Assembly: GCA_028823415.1 (NCBI GenBank)
Contig: JAPKBL010000004.1
Coordinates: forward strand, 1-64,000
Source of the DNA: Mariniblastus sp.
GTDB taxonomy: Bacteria; Planctomycetota; Planctomycetia; Pirellulales; Pirellulaceae
DNA length: 64,000 nt
Direction: 5' to 3'
Translations under genes and position numbers: made by a program
Part shown: positions 1 to 10,150 of the stretch, piece by piece
Layout of the letters: every line of letters begins with the position of its first letter
Numbering within the stretch: position 1 is the first letter of the stretch
Notes under the pieces: generated by a model
Database searches by the model: none
The model's input: only the letters and a program-made list of their open reading frames with translations
What the model was told of the DNA's origin: nothing

Positions 1-55
1 GGGGTGGTTTATCGGGGTGGTTTATCGGGGTGGTTTATCGGGGTGGTTTATCGGG
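1..55. repeat. 13-bp tandem repeat, about four copies, at window edge
   Basis: Four perfect head-to-tail copies of GGGGTGGTTTATC fill positions 1-52, and a partial copy (GGG) follows at 53-55. The array probably continues left of the window, so its true copy number is unknown. The stop codon of the minus-strand DUF1592 gene (48-50) lies inside the last unit, so on that strand the array is the gene's 3' flank. Each unit contains TAA on the minus strand. The unit length is not a multiple of three, so copy-number change would not preserve a reading frame. Confidence 0.95.
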
Positions 56-2585
56 AGCGAAAAATCTGGCTGCTGGCGACAGCTTTTACGAGGTCGCGAA
101 ATCCATTTTCTGTTGAATCGATCGACTGGGCAAGTTGCTCGATCTCTCGATGATCTTGAAACGAGGCTGTTCGTCCGGTTCCGAATATCAGTAGTTTTTC
201 GGCCAGAGTTTTGGCAAACTGTTTTTTTCTGGACATCAGAGAAATTTTTAGTTCGCGTTCGTTGTCGAACGAATCTCCGTCGGGAAAACTGCCGGTTCCG
301 TCGATCAGTTTTCCTTCTCCTCTGGCCCCCTTGGCTGGGTAATTCGATCGAAAAGTTCCGATCGGATCGTAAAATTCGAGCGCGAAGCCGAGGGGGTCAA
401 TTTTGGCATGGCAGTCGGCACATGCGGTCACATGGCGGTGCTTCAGCAATTGCTCCCGGATGGTTGTTGTTCCGCGAGTATCAGGTTCGATTGGTTCAAC
501 ATCTGGTGGCGGAGGGGAGGGGGGTGTGCCCAGCAAATTTTCCAAGATCCAGACGCCCCGCGTCACTGGTGATGTTTCCACGCCGTTTGCTGTGACCGTC
601 AAAACACTGGCTTGGCCTAGAAGTCCTCCCCTGTGAAGGGATACCGGGATCGTGACTTTTTGAAAGTCCTCTCCAAATACACCTTCCAGCCCATAGTGGG
701 TGGCAAGACTGTCGTTGACAAACGTGTGTTGGCTATCGAGTAGCTCAAACACGGAGCCGTTTTGATCCAGCAAGTCTTGAAGAAAGTGATAGGTTTCCTG
801 TTTCATCGCCGATTCAAGCCGGTGTCGGTAGTAAGTTTTGAATGTTTTACTATCGGGCGGCATCATTCCAAGTTCACTCAACCGAAGCCAGCTATCCGCA
901 AAGTTCTCGATAAAAACGGAAGACTTGGGGTCTCGCAGCATTCGCTCTACCTGTTCGCGAATGACGCTGGACTCATTGAGTTGGCCTTGGCGAGCGAGTC
1001 GGAATAATTCGTCATCAGGCATCGAATTCCAAATGAAATACGACAAGCGAGACGCCAGTTCGAAGGATGATAGTTCTGGGTTTTCATTTTCGTCACCCTC
1101 GTCGAGGTAGAGGAAACGCGGGGAGGTAAGAATCGCAGCAAACCCAAGCTTGATAGCCGCATCGACAGGCTCCCCACCGCTGATTTTTTGTTTCACAAAT
1201 TGGACGTAGTGCGCGAACTCGTCGGGCTGCAGTTTTCGTCGGAACGCGCGTTGAGCGAACTGTGAGATTGCGCTTTCAAGATCCAAATCTTCCGGTCGCA
1301 TCGTCGTACCATAGAGCTTCTGATGGCTCTCCGGTGGCCAAGTTGAGTAATGTGGGCCTTCGATTTCCATCGAGTAAACGCGAACCCGCGGACCGTCATA
1401 AACTTCTGAAAGGAGACGGTTTTTGGAATTCTCGGCCCGCTCCTGCAGTTGCTTGCCCGCTTCAATTCCGCCATTTTTTGCCATGTCTTCGGCGTATTGT
1501 TTTGGTCGCATGACTTCGGGGTGATACTTCTCTCCCACTCTGCGGATGGTCCCTTTGGAGCTGAAGCCATTTACCCAATGAACAAACGGCGTGCTTCCCT
1601 TGGCAAGCCAGACCGTTGCCGAATAAATTTTCGCCTCCTCATCGACCAGGTCAAAAATTTTGACTAACCGTCGTCCTTCCGAGGCGCCTTTGATCAGTAA
1701 TTCCGGTCTCGGAGCAATCCACATTCCAAGTTTTAAGGGTTGTCGAAAATCGAATTCAAAATCTTCATTGGCGTAAGGATGGTCGAGACGATTGATGGCG
1801 GAGGCTTGGACACGAATGTCGTAGTATCCGTCGTGAGAAACACCCGTCTTGCTGAAGCTATGCGGGTAGGTTACGTGACGCTCTACCGGCTGTCCGTGCC
1901 CAATATCAAGGTACTGATTATTGACATTTAAGATCCAGGCAACGCGAGCCCGGTCGTATTCGTCTTTGTGAGACATCTGTTCGGGCGTAAATCGAACGAG
2001 CGTAGAATCAGGTTTTTCGTGGCCAAAATAAGATGCGCGCTCCAGGACCGCTTGAGCAGCTTTCATGTATTTTTGGAGTTGGAAATCAGAAAGTACTTGA
2101 GATCCTCCGATGTTGGCAAATCCGTCTGTTCTTGAGTCGCTGGGAAAGTCAGAGGTCGGATCAAAGGCGTCGGTATTGAAATCGAGAAGATCGCGAATGG
2201 TATTTCGATACTCATTGCGTGTGATGCGTCGGAAAATAGTAGTCGCGTCGGCCGAATTAAAGTGTTGTTTGGCAAGTTCTTTTTCCACCGCCGCCACAAA
2301 CTTCCGACGTTGGGCATCGGAAGGTTGCGGTGATTTCGAGGGAGGCATGTCGCCGCGATTAATGGCGTTGATCGCTTCCTCTAAAAGCGTCAGATCTTTT
2401 TCAACGGGCGCGTCAAAATCGATGTTGTCAAACTGACGATCCCCTTTTTGAGCGGTGCCGGCATGGCATTCAAAGCAGTGCTCTTTAAAAAAAGAACCTA
2501 CTTCAGGGCTGGGTTGCTGAGCCCATAATCCACTAGGCACGAAGAATAGCAAGACAGTTGCCAATAATAGATATTGGTTCTTCAT
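48..2585 (-). CDS. DUF1592/DUF1588/DUF1585-type secreted cytochrome-like protein
   Basis: 845-residue protein with a signal peptide (residues 1-22, cut near WAQ/Q). It has an N-terminal haem c motif C37-x-x-C40-H41 (CFECH) and a second CxxCH at about 722-726 (CADCH) followed by KIDPLGFALE, the hallmark of the DUF1588/DUF1585 end. The middle matches the DUF1587-DUF1592 order known in planctomycetes. The family is abundant in Planctomycetes and of unproven function; an exported electron-transfer or oxidative role is inferred from the haem motifs. Its ATG overlaps the stop of the upstream DUF1552 gene by four bases (ATGA), which implies translational coupling. The end lies in a tandem repeat. 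Gene identity is firm, function is not. Confidence 0.93.
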   Translation of the reverse strand: MKNQYLLLATVLLFFVPSGLWAQQPSPEVGSFFKEHCFECHAGTAQKGDRQFDNIDFDAPVEKDLTLLEEAINAINRGDMPPSKSPQPSDAQRRKFVAAVEKELAKQHFNSADATTIFRRITRNEYRNTIRDLLDFNTDAFDPTSDFPSDSRTDGFANIGGSQVLSDFQLQKYMKAAQAVLERASYFGHEKPDSTLVRFTPEQMSHKDEYDRARVAWILNVNNQYLDIGHGQPVERHVTYPHSFSKTGVSHDGYYDIRVQASAINRLDHPYANEDFEFDFRQPLKLGMWIAPRPELLIKGASEGRRLVKIFDLVDEEAKIYSATVWLAKGSTPFVHWVNGFSSKGTIRRVGEKYHPEVMRPKQYAEDMAKNGGIEAGKQLQERAENSKNRLLSEVYDGPRVRVYSMEIEGPHYSTWPPESHQKLYGTTMRPEDLDLESAISQFAQRAFRRKLQPDEFAHYVQFVKQKISGGEPVDAAIKLGFAAILTSPRFLYLDEGDENENPELSSFELASRLSYFIWNSMPDDELFRLARQGQLNESSVIREQVERMLRDPKSSVFIENFADSWLRLSELGMMPPDSKTFKTYYRHRLESAMKQETYHFLQDLLDQNGSVFELLDSQHTFVNDSLATHYGLEGVFGEDFQKVTIPVSLHRGGLLGQASVLTVTANGVETSPVTRGVWILENLLGTPPSPPPPDVEPIEPDTRGTTTIREQLLKHRHVTACADCHAKIDPLGFALEFYDPIGTFRSNYPAKGARGEGKLIDGTGSFPDGDSFDNERELKISLMSRKKQFAKTLAEKLLIFGTGRTASFQDHREIEQLAQSIDSTENGFRDLVKAVASSQIFRSR

Positions 2586-3874
2586 TTAGCCAATTCCAGT
2601 CCGGCAAGGGTACCTGTCGATTGACCGAATCGGTCGGTTTCCATTCCGAACTGCTGCAGCATGCTAAGAAATAAGTTCGATGCCGGAGGTCGATTTTTTT
2701 GATTTTCAAAGCTGACGTGCCGGCCGTGTCGAAAGCCACCGCCGGCGAGAATTAACGGAAGTCGTTTATTGCTGTGGGAACTCGCATTTCCCATGCCGCT
2801 ACCGAAAAGAGTGATCGTGTTGTCGAGAAGTGTTTTGCCGTTGGGTTCATCGATGGATCCAAGTTGGTCAAGGAATCCCGCAAATTTTTTCACCAGAAAA
2901 GATTCGATAATTGACAATTCGGCAATGTAGCCGGGAACTTTGCCATGATGGGTCAGTTGATGGTAGCCACGGGTGACACCGAGTCCGCCCCCATCGCTGC
3001 CAATATCTCCAGTGCCAAACGAAATGACTCGCGTCGAGTCGGTTTGCAGCGCCAGCGAGATTAGGTCGTAGTAAAGTGGAATGCGTTTTGAGAAATCGAG
3101 ATTCGCAGCTTCTTTGGGAAGTTGATAATCGACAGTCGGTTTAGGATGGTCAATCCATAGTCGAGTTTGATCGAGTTGTTTTTCAACGGAGCGAATGGAG
3201 GAAAAATATCGGTCGAGTTTTTCCCGATCGCTTTTTCCAACTTGTCGCGTCAAACGATCAGCATCTGTTTTCACTAAATCGAGAATGCTCGACTGTCGAT
3301 TTAGGTCACGTTCAGCGAAGCGCTTTTTGGCGGGACTGGGTTTTTGAAACAGTAGATCAAAAATTTCATTTAAATTTGAAATGGGAGGGATCGCGACACC
3401 AGCATTGGACCACGACAGCATGTTATTTATTGCTACTGAGGAAGCGATTTGAAGTGACGGAAAACGAGTTTTCGCCTGAGTAATTTGCGATGCTTTTTGA
3501 TCAACAGAAATATTTCTTTCCGTAAATCCTTTTGAATTCTTTGAGAGAATCCCCGAAAGGTAGGCGTGAATGCCCGAGTGCCCCCCTTGCCCATTGGAGC
3601 CGTGGTCTAAGTGAGAGAAAATGGTGAACTCAGGCTGGTGTTTTTTGAGCGGTTTTAATAGATCGGGAAGGTCGTACCGCTCCCCTGTTTTTTCGGGGAA
3701 AAAAAGTTGTGGTATGAAACCGAAGTTGTTACCAATGCAGACCATCCGCTTGGGGACCGAGGGGTCGGTTGATTTTGTGACGCCCGTCGATGCCATGGCT
3801 TCCAGGTGTGGCAGAAACAGGGCAGAACCCCCGAGGCCCTTCAGGAAATGCCGCCTCTCAAGTTTGTTACTCAT
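2582..3874 (-). CDS. DUF1552 domain protein, Tat-type leader
   Basis: 430 residues from the ATG at 3874. A GTG at 3928 would add 18 residues but has no better ribosome site. The start MSNKLERRHFLKGLGGSAL is a twin-arginine style leader (RRHFLKG). The body carries DUF1552 features: an early GNNFGF, a GGHSG segment, FGTGDIGSDGGG and, near the end, GSGMGNASSHSNKRLPLILAGG. DUF1552 resembles DUF1501 and the alkaline-phosphatase-like fold, but its activity is unknown. In planctomycetes it is almost always next to a DUF1592 gene, as here, where the two overlap by four bases. The pair probably acts as one exported complex; that is inference from gene order. Confidence 0.92.
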   Translation of the reverse strand: MSNKLERRHFLKGLGGSALFLPHLEAMASTGVTKSTDPSVPKRMVCIGNNFGFIPQLFFPEKTGERYDLPDLLKPLKKHQPEFTIFSHLDHGSNGQGGHSGIHAYLSGILSKNSKGFTERNISVDQKASQITQAKTRFPSLQIASSVAINNMLSWSNAGVAIPPISNLNEIFDLLFQKPSPAKKRFAERDLNRQSSILDLVKTDADRLTRQVGKSDREKLDRYFSSIRSVEKQLDQTRLWIDHPKPTVDYQLPKEAANLDFSKRIPLYYDLISLALQTDSTRVISFGTGDIGSDGGGLGVTRGYHQLTHHGKVPGYIAELSIIESFLVKKFAGFLDQLGSIDEPNGKTLLDNTITLFGSGMGNASSHSNKRLPLILAGGGFRHGRHVSFENQKNRPPASNLFLSMLQQFGMETDRFGQSTGTLAGLELAK

Positions 3875-3961
3875 AGACTTCGCCGAGAAGGAAAATTTCT
3901 GTTTCTTCCATCTATTTAATCCTAGCACTGTTTTGACTCAAAATAAAAGATAGATTTGGGG

Positions 3962-4020
3962 ATTGAGATCTTAAAAAAAAACGATTTGCCGATTTGTGAT
4001 AAATCGGGCTCAATCTCAAT
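3962..4020. promoter_or_regulatory. Nested inverted repeat in divergent control region
   Basis: Between the divergent DUF1552 and sulfatase genes, ATTGAGAT (3962-3969) pairs with ATCTCAAT (4013-4020). Inside it CCGATTT (3989-3995) pairs with AAATCGG (4001-4007) across a 5-base loop. The outer arm ends 21 bases before the sulfatase ATG at 4042. It could be an operator or a leader hairpin. No terminator T-tract follows. Function is a guess. Confidence 0.4.
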
Positions 4021-4041
4021 ATCTCCGGGAGACCTATTTTC

Positions 4042-5634
4042 ATGCACCCAATCAGCTTCTATCGATCGATAATTTTCAAGTTGAGTTTATTGCTTTTCTG
4101 GCCTGCGATTCTCATCGTTGTTCGCCCTGCGGTAGTTTTCGCCGAGCAACCGAATATTTTGTTTATCTATACCGATGATCAGAGTCACCGAACGGTGAGT
4201 TGTTACGAGGCGGCCTATTCATGGGTCAATACACCTAATATTGATTCGCTGGCGAAACGAGGAACTCGGTTCACGCATGCTTATATTGGATCGTGGTGTG
4301 CTGCTTCGCGGTTGTCGGTGCTGACTGGGCGTCAGCAGCATGCGATTGAGTCATTTCGGGCGACCGGCGAATACCCCGGAAATGTTTACGATCCCAAGCA
4401 GTGTCAATTTTTTCCAAAGTTGCTTCGAGAGCGCGGCTATTACACGGCTCAAATTGGCAAATGGCATACCGGTGATGATTCAGGATTTGGACGAGACTGG
4501 GATCATCAAATTGTCTGGAACCGAATCAAGTTTCCCAAAAACTCTCCTAATTATTACGACAATCAAATGATTGTGCGCGATGGTGGCGACCCTGTTTTGA
4601 CGCGTGGTTATTCAACGGATAATTATACTAACTGGGCGATTGATTTTATTAACGGGAAAACGCGCGACTCTCAAAAGCCCTGGATGCTATGGCTGTGTTA
4701 CGGCGCAGTTCATGGGCCATTCACTCCGGCCGAACGGCATCAGGCCGCTTACGCCGATGCAGAAATTCCAGTGCCCTCAGATATTTATGGTCCCCGTCCC
4801 GGAAAACCAAAGTACGTCAGGGACGTTGGGTTTTGGGAAAAAAATGAGACCGGAATACCAGTTGAAAAAAAGGTGCGAGACCTGCCTCCGGTCGCCATGG
4901 TCGATATTCCGGGGAAGCCTCTCAAGGACTGGGTGCGACAATACCAGCAAGGTGTTTTGGCGATCGACGAGGGCGTGGGTCGTCTGATAAAAGCTCTTGA
5001 ATCTACTGAGCAGTTAGACAACACAGTTATTATTTTTACTTCCGACCAGGGGTTTGCATGGGGCCAGCATGGATTCAAGAACAAGGTCGCTCCCTATGAT
5101 GCCGCAATTCGCGGACCGCTTATTATCGTAAAACCGGACACCAAACCAGCGGTGGTTCGAACGCCGGTGACCGGCGTTGATTTAACGTCGACCATCATGG
5201 CTCAAGCAGCAACGAAGCCTCAATGGAAAATTCATGGTCGCGATCTAACTCCGCTGATCGATGGGAGCGAGAGCCTTGCGGGCGATCAAGCGAAAATGCT
5301 GTTGACGCACACAGCTCGTAACTACGGAAAAAATACAGCAGTCATTCCAAAGCCAGGTGATAAGGCACTAACACATGGCCCGGGCGTGCCGTGGTACGCA
5401 ATCCTCTGCGAAGGAAAATATAAGTACGTTCGCACTCTGATTGAGGGTGAAGTCGAAGAGTTGTACGACGTTGATAACGATCCGGAGGAGTTAGATAATT
5501 TGGCGCTCAAGCCCGCGTTTCAAAAAGTACTCGCATCCTATCGAGCCAATACGATAACAGAATTGCAGCGAACCGAAGCCCCGTTCATCGACAATTTACC
5601 GCCGGTAAAAATGATGGGAGAAACAGGTCGCTGA
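4042..5634 (+). CDS. Type I sulfatase (CAASR motif)
   Basis: 530-residue exported sulfatase with a signal peptide to about residue 34 (VVFA/EQP). Visible features are the metal site in FIYTDDQ (about 41-47), the maturation motif C86-A-A-S-R90 followed by LSVLTGR, GKWH near 139-142, and the later metal pair in FTSDQGFAWGQHG. C86 must be converted to formylglycine before the enzyme can hydrolyse sulfate esters. Ala in place of Pro at the third motif position is an accepted variant of C-x-[PA]-x-R. The substrate cannot be read from sequence; a sulfated algal or host glycan is likely. It diverges from the DUF1552/DUF1592 pair and converges on the propeller gene that ends at 5652. Confidence 0.95.
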   Translation: MHPISFYRSIIFKLSLLLFWPAILIVVRPAVVFAEQPNILFIYTDDQSHRTVSCYEAAYSWVNTPNIDSLAKRGTRFTHAYIGSWCAASRLSVLTGRQQHAIESFRATGEYPGNVYDPKQCQFFPKLLRERGYYTAQIGKWHTGDDSGFGRDWDHQIVWNRIKFPKNSPNYYDNQMIVRDGGDPVLTRGYSTDNYTNWAIDFINGKTRDSQKPWMLWLCYGAVHGPFTPAERHQAAYADAEIPVPSDIYGPRPGKPKYVRDVGFWEKNETGIPVEKKVRDLPPVAMVDIPGKPLKDWVRQYQQGVLAIDEGVGRLIKALESTEQLDNTVIIFTSDQGFAWGQHGFKNKVAPYDAAIRGPLIIVKPDTKPAVVRTPVTGVDLTSTIMAQAATKPQWKIHGRDLTPLIDGSESLAGDQAKMLLTHTARNYGKNTAVIPKPGDKALTHGPGVPWYAILCEGKYKYVRTLIEGEVEELYDVDNDPEELDNLALKPAFQKVLASYRANTITELQRTEAPFIDNLPPVKMMGETGR

Positions 5635-5651
5635 ACCGAACGAAATGCCGT

Positions 5652-7169
5652 TCAAGGGGTGCGGGAATTCTGGCGTTCGACAGCCACTGGAGCTGCGGGG
5701 ATATAATTTAACGTGTAATACCCGACTGGGTGCCAGAGCGGATTTCCATCGGCACAACGGACACCGTCGAGGTGAAGTTCGTGGACATGACCTTCGTGAA
5801 GTTGATCCACGCCAAGGCGAACCGACAGTCCATCCGCGGAAACTGACGCGGAAGTGATGTTGCATTCGACATGATCGACTTCCGGGCTGCCGTAGCTTTC
5901 CTGATAGATATAGGTGTAGGTTGGCATCGAGTAAGATTCAATTTTACTCGCGGTCTTCCGATCGACAGGTTTCGTAAATTGAAGCTCAAACCCGTCCGGC
6001 TTGGCCTTCATGCTGAGAACTTCAAACGGCGTTTTCCCTGTCCATTCCAGCCGTTCCAGCGCGAACGGAGACTTGCCACGAGAGCCCCACCCCCGATTGG
6101 TTCCGCCGACAAACAGCATGCCGTTGGGTGCCTGCTCGATTGCCAGACTCCCGGAATCGAATCCTTCGGTGAATGGGAAGCAGGCGCCTTGATAATGCCC
6201 ATTTACTTTTTCAAGATCGACACGCATCACCCAGCTAAAGGTCTGATCGCAAACAAACAATTGCTCTTTGAACGGGCCGAATTTTCCATTGGACTGATCA
6301 CAGACGATTCCGGCGGCCGACTGTCCCATTTTCTTATAAGGAAATAAAATGGCCGTCGGTTCGAGTTCTGGTAGCTTTTTTGCTTCTGTCATTATTCTCG
6401 AACCGCTTTTTGGATCCTGTGGCCGCGGTCCGATAGCATCGGTTTCTTTGTACCAAGAGTTCCCCTGCGGATTCCCTTGAAACGAACCGGGACGGAGCCA
6501 CTTCAAGCCACAGGTTCCGTTCCAAGGGCCTTGGTTGTCGGTGTAAAAAACGTCACCTTGGGCATTAAATCCAATGCCTCCTGGCGACCGGACTCCGCTG
6601 CAAGTGGGCGTGACGGTTCCATCGGGAGAGACGCGCAAACACCAGCCGCGATATTTATTTTGACTGGTAAACGAACCGGTTAAGCAAAGAGTAACCCAAA
6701 TATCGCCATTGGAATCGAATTCAGATCCAAAAGCGTATTCATGATAATCTCCGTTAATTCCCCAGCCATCGGAAATGGTCTCGCAGATGTCGGCTAAACC
6801 ATCGCCATTTTGATCTTGCAATCGCGTAATTTCGCCCCGTTGGGTTGCATACAAAGATCCGTCGCGCTCAGCGAGGCCGAGAATTTCATGAAGTCCGTCC
6901 ATGAATAAGGTTGACGTTATTTTCGAGGCATCCGGTTGAAGCGGGTTGTGGAACATATAAATATCTCCACGACGGGAAGAAGCTGCCAGTCTGCCGTCGG
7001 CCATAAACTCAAAATCACCGACTTCGAGGACCACGCCTTCGGGTGTTGGGACTTTACTGATTTTGTAGTATTCGGATTGAGCGTTCTGCCCAAATAAAAC
7101 CATTGGGAAAGCAGACGCAAGGATGAATACAGTCGAGACAAAGCAAGTGGTAGTATTTCGATGGCTCAT
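5652..7169 (-). CDS. Secreted beta-propeller protein (sorbosone dehydrogenase-like)
   Basis: 505 residues with a signal peptide (to about GQNAQ). Residues 40-390 read as repeated propeller blades: [36 protein letters not shown], then [18 protein letters not shown] and a late [18 protein letters not shown]. This is the DUF7133/glucose-sorbosone dehydrogenase-like type common in planctomycetes. The C-terminal 100 residues look like a beta-sandwich tail. No haem motif is present. It lies 103 bases downstream of the multihaem cytochrome gene on the same strand, which suggests that the two form a dehydrogenase-electron carrier pair. Start chosen at the ATG with GGAA about 11 bases upstream. Substrate unknown. 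Confidence 0.82.
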   Translation of the reverse strand: MSHRNTTTCFVSTVFILASAFPMVLFGQNAQSEYYKISKVPTPEGVVLEVGDFEFMADGRLAASSRRGDIYMFHNPLQPDASKITSTLFMDGLHEILGLAERDGSLYATQRGEITRLQDQNGDGLADICETISDGWGINGDYHEYAFGSEFDSNGDIWVTLCLTGSFTSQNKYRGWCLRVSPDGTVTPTCSGVRSPGGIGFNAQGDVFYTDNQGPWNGTCGLKWLRPGSFQGNPQGNSWYKETDAIGPRPQDPKSGSRIMTEAKKLPELEPTAILFPYKKMGQSAAGIVCDQSNGKFGPFKEQLFVCDQTFSWVMRVDLEKVNGHYQGACFPFTEGFDSGSLAIEQAPNGMLFVGGTNRGWGSRGKSPFALERLEWTGKTPFEVLSMKAKPDGFELQFTKPVDRKTASKIESYSMPTYTYIYQESYGSPEVDHVECNITSASVSADGLSVRLGVDQLHEGHVHELHLDGVRCADGNPLWHPVGYYTLNYIPAAPVAVERQNSRTP

Positions 7170-7272
7170 TTATCAAAGTTCCGGAGGGAGGGTTTGCGTT
7201 CTGCAGAAATTCATTCAGTCGTGTATCAAATCACAGGTAGTTTTTTCGTCAGCGATTTTCACTAACGAAAGT

Positions 7273-10053
7273 TCACCATTGGTATTCTTGTTGAAAAACG
7301 GTTTGGCCTTTAAGCAAATTCAGTTCAGCAATCACGTTACCGTCTTTATCTTTCGATAACTGGATTTTTCCTTCCCCCGAAAACAGGGTGCCCCATCGGT
7401 CGCCGAAGGTAATAGCGTCGCCTTTAATTTTTGCCTGCATGGATTGCCCAACTAGATAGTAGAGCTTGCATGGCTGTTGGGTGTTGAAGGTAAACTTTCG
7501 AATGATTAGTGAATCACCATCGTCTAGGAACGGAATTGGCTGATCTTCGATTTCGATACCATCCAATTGATACATAAAGATCGGTCGTCGCTTTGCGTCA
7601 AAGCGATATCCTTTGAATTTTGGTGAACCGGGTCCTTTGGTCTTTGTCCATTGGTCCGGTACAGCGTTTTTAGAAAAGACAATCGCTTCCGGTAGCTCGA
7701 GCAGATTTTCTCCTAAAGGTGCTTCAAATCCTTGGCCGCGGCCCGTCCAATGCCGTGACGCGTCGATGAAATTTTCTTGCCAAAGCAGCGCCAGTCTACA
7801 TAGTTCAGCATCGAAGGCGATGTTGACTTCTTCCGGGTAGCCGACCCCGATCGCGCGGGCACCTGCTCCCGCGATAAAGTTACGATAGACCTTAGGAGTC
7901 TCGCCGGGTTTTAATTCCATCTTCGAACGAACCAGACCTTTTGGTTTGGCAGCTCGTTCGCCGTCATCGAGGAACGCCCAAATGGAATCGATTTGCTGGT
8001 GTGTATCCCCTTTGAGAATATCAGGATAATACGATTTCCCGCCGGGCCAGGACTCTGGCATTCTTGTTCCGCGGCGGAATTCAGATGGCTTGAGCATGTA
8101 CATTTGGAACCAATCACGGTTCAATCGCTTGGTCATGGTTGTCAGATCGATCGCCTGGACTCCGGTTGCGGGATACTTACCAAAGGTATGACATTTAATG
8201 CAGGATAAAGCTTGATCGCCGGCAAAGAACCGCCCGTGGGATTTGATTTTTCGCACGGGTTCGGATTGCGTGACTGCCGGTACATTTTTCAGTTGATCAA
8301 AGGCCACTAATTCATCAGCGAGCGTACCAAGGTTATCGGCACCAAATTTCGGCATGCGGGTCAGCATATAGGGTCGATCATTTGCGCTATTTAGCAGTAC
8401 ATGATCGAGCCACTTTCGATTGAGTTTCGCGCCGATTGATTTTAACGCGGGCGGGTGTTGCCCCTCATCGCCCATTTCAATCTGGGTGCCAGTGAACCAT
8501 TTCTTTCGATCATAGATCTCCAGTGAATCTCCTCGCATATCTACAACGCCACCGCGAATGGACCGGTCGTTCATTTGGCGGTTGTGGCATGCATAGCAGT
8601 TGAGCGTCACCAGTTTTTCATGAATGAGCTGTTCGGGTTTGGTTTTTTGAACAGTTGAAGTTCGTGCCGCATTAATTGCTTCCGCAATACACTTTCGTTG
8701 AAATGGGTTGAGGTCAAACTCGACGGCGGATTGAGCAGCAGAGAGGCAGCCTGCGAGCGGATTCATTTTAGAAAATGATGTGGGGCTTGGCAAAGTTGAA
8801 GTCAAGGCTTGCGCTTCGCCAAGCTGACCCTTGGGCAATTCCATTTCGTGACAGGAAGCACAACCGACCGCTTGGAAATGATCTTTTCCCGCGGCGGCCT
8901 TTTTTAAATCCAGAACGAAGGGCTTGTTGTCCGGATCAATTGCGATCTTCCGCGCGGGACGCAAAAGCGACTCAAGACCGATTTCCTTGAGGCCGTTCCC
9001 GTTTACGATGACGCGGAGATCCTCGCCGCCTTGATTCTCGAAAAACTCAACGCGAATTTCATGAACGCCGGCCGTAATTAAAGCTTCTTTTTCAACCGAA
9101 GTCATTCCGTGAATCCCATCGTTATCGACGATTGTTTCCCCGTCGATGATCAATCTCGAACCGTCATCCGAAGTTAATTTGAATCGGTACTTGCCCTCGG
9201 TTTGAGTTTCCCAAAATCCCGTAAATACAATTCCGAAATGATCTGTTGCTTTGCCAAGTTGGACGTCAAATCCACTCGTGATTCCTTTTGAAACGGGATT
9301 CAGTTGTTTAAAATTCGGTAACTTTTCCCACTTGCCCTCGTAGTAGGCGAAATTGATTTTTGATTCGACAACCGCATCGCGGATCAAGTAGGCCGCGACG
9401 TTCTGGGCTTCGGTGTCGGTGAGATTGAATTGAGGCATGCGGCCGGACGGACGCGTATGAAGTGGATTTTTGATGTACTCGGTGAGGCTCGAAAGGGTGT
9501 ACTTGTTTTCGAGTGAGCCTAGCGGGATCGACGTCGCGATTTTCACATCCTCGTTTTGAGGATTGTGGCAGGCGACGCATCCAACCGAGTGAAATAATTG
9601 CTCTCCCTGACTGACTGATTTTGAGTTTGAATTTTGCTTGGCGACCGTACCGGTCGAGGCGAGGAAGTGTGCTAATGATTCGGCAATGGCCTTTTTGTCG
9701 ACTTCACTTTTCCCGGCCAATACGTTGGGCATGGTGGTGCCGGGTTTAACATGTTGAGGATTGAGTAAATACGACTCGAAGTATTCCGGTAGTATTCGCC
9801 CGCCGACGCCTGTCAGGATGGGAGCCTGTTTCGGTTTTACCGACCAGCTGGATTCTGATTCATGGCAGGATGCACAGTTCAGTTCATTAATGAGTAGATT
9901 CCCTCGCTCCACGTTGGAAATCGTATCTACCTCTGCAAATCTTTCAAATCCGGGAACCACTGGATGATCTTCATTGTTTTCAGCCGCTACTGACAGCGCT
10001 AGAAAACTGATTGCAGAGAAAATGGATAGCATGAGTGATGTTTGGGCTGTCAT
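7273..10053 (-). CDS. Five-CxxCH cytochrome c protein with PA14 domain
   Basis: 926-residue exported protein with a signal peptide to about VAA/ENN. It has five haem c motifs: C60-ASCH, C159-VACH, C398-ASCH, C486-YACH and C618-IKCH (first Cys positions). Between the second and third lies a PA14-like sugar-binding domain (about 234-365; for example GKYRFKLTSDDGSRLIIDG and AGVHEIRVEFFENQGGEDL). The C-terminal 250 residues form a beta-rich domain without haem motifs. A role in moving electrons from carbohydrate oxidation while bound to glycan is inferred. It sits between a sulfatase gene (97 bases upstream) and the propeller gene, all on the minus strand. No clear Shine-Dalgarno is seen before the chosen ATG. 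Confidence 0.9.
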   Translation of the reverse strand: MTAQTSLMLSIFSAISFLALSVAAENNEDHPVVPGFERFAEVDTISNVERGNLLINELNCASCHESESSWSVKPKQAPILTGVGGRILPEYFESYLLNPQHVKPGTTMPNVLAGKSEVDKKAIAESLAHFLASTGTVAKQNSNSKSVSQGEQLFHSVGCVACHNPQNEDVKIATSIPLGSLENKYTLSSLTEYIKNPLHTRPSGRMPQFNLTDTEAQNVAAYLIRDAVVESKINFAYYEGKWEKLPNFKQLNPVSKGITSGFDVQLGKATDHFGIVFTGFWETQTEGKYRFKLTSDDGSRLIIDGETIVDNDGIHGMTSVEKEALITAGVHEIRVEFFENQGGEDLRVIVNGNGLKEIGLESLLRPARKIAIDPDNKPFVLDLKKAAAGKDHFQAVGCASCHEMELPKGQLGEAQALTSTLPSPTSFSKMNPLAGCLSAAQSAVEFDLNPFQRKCIAEAINAARTSTVQKTKPEQLIHEKLVTLNCYACHNRQMNDRSIRGGVVDMRGDSLEIYDRKKWFTGTQIEMGDEGQHPPALKSIGAKLNRKWLDHVLLNSANDRPYMLTRMPKFGADNLGTLADELVAFDQLKNVPAVTQSEPVRKIKSHGRFFAGDQALSCIKCHTFGKYPATGVQAIDLTTMTKRLNRDWFQMYMLKPSEFRRGTRMPESWPGGKSYYPDILKGDTHQQIDSIWAFLDDGERAAKPKGLVRSKMELKPGETPKVYRNFIAGAGARAIGVGYPEEVNIAFDAELCRLALLWQENFIDASRHWTGRGQGFEAPLGENLLELPEAIVFSKNAVPDQWTKTKGPGSPKFKGYRFDAKRRPIFMYQLDGIEIEDQPIPFLDDGDSLIIRKFTFNTQQPCKLYYLVGQSMQAKIKGDAITFGDRWGTLFSGEGKIQLSKDKDGNVIAELNLLKGQTVFQQEYQW

Positions 10054-10150
10054 AGCAATAGGTGGCTGAATGCGAATAAAGTTAAACGGTCGACGTGGTA
10101 AATGGCGAGAGCTTCAAGGGGTTCAAAGTGAGTTTAGAAGATTGACATTA

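Noticed and set aside
1..55. Tandem repeat as a CRISPR array
   Set aside because: Units are 13 bp with no spacers between them.
3933..3956. TTGACT with a TAGATT box upstream of the first sulfatase
   Set aside because: The spacer is 12 bases, far from the 16-18 needed for a sigma-70 promoter.
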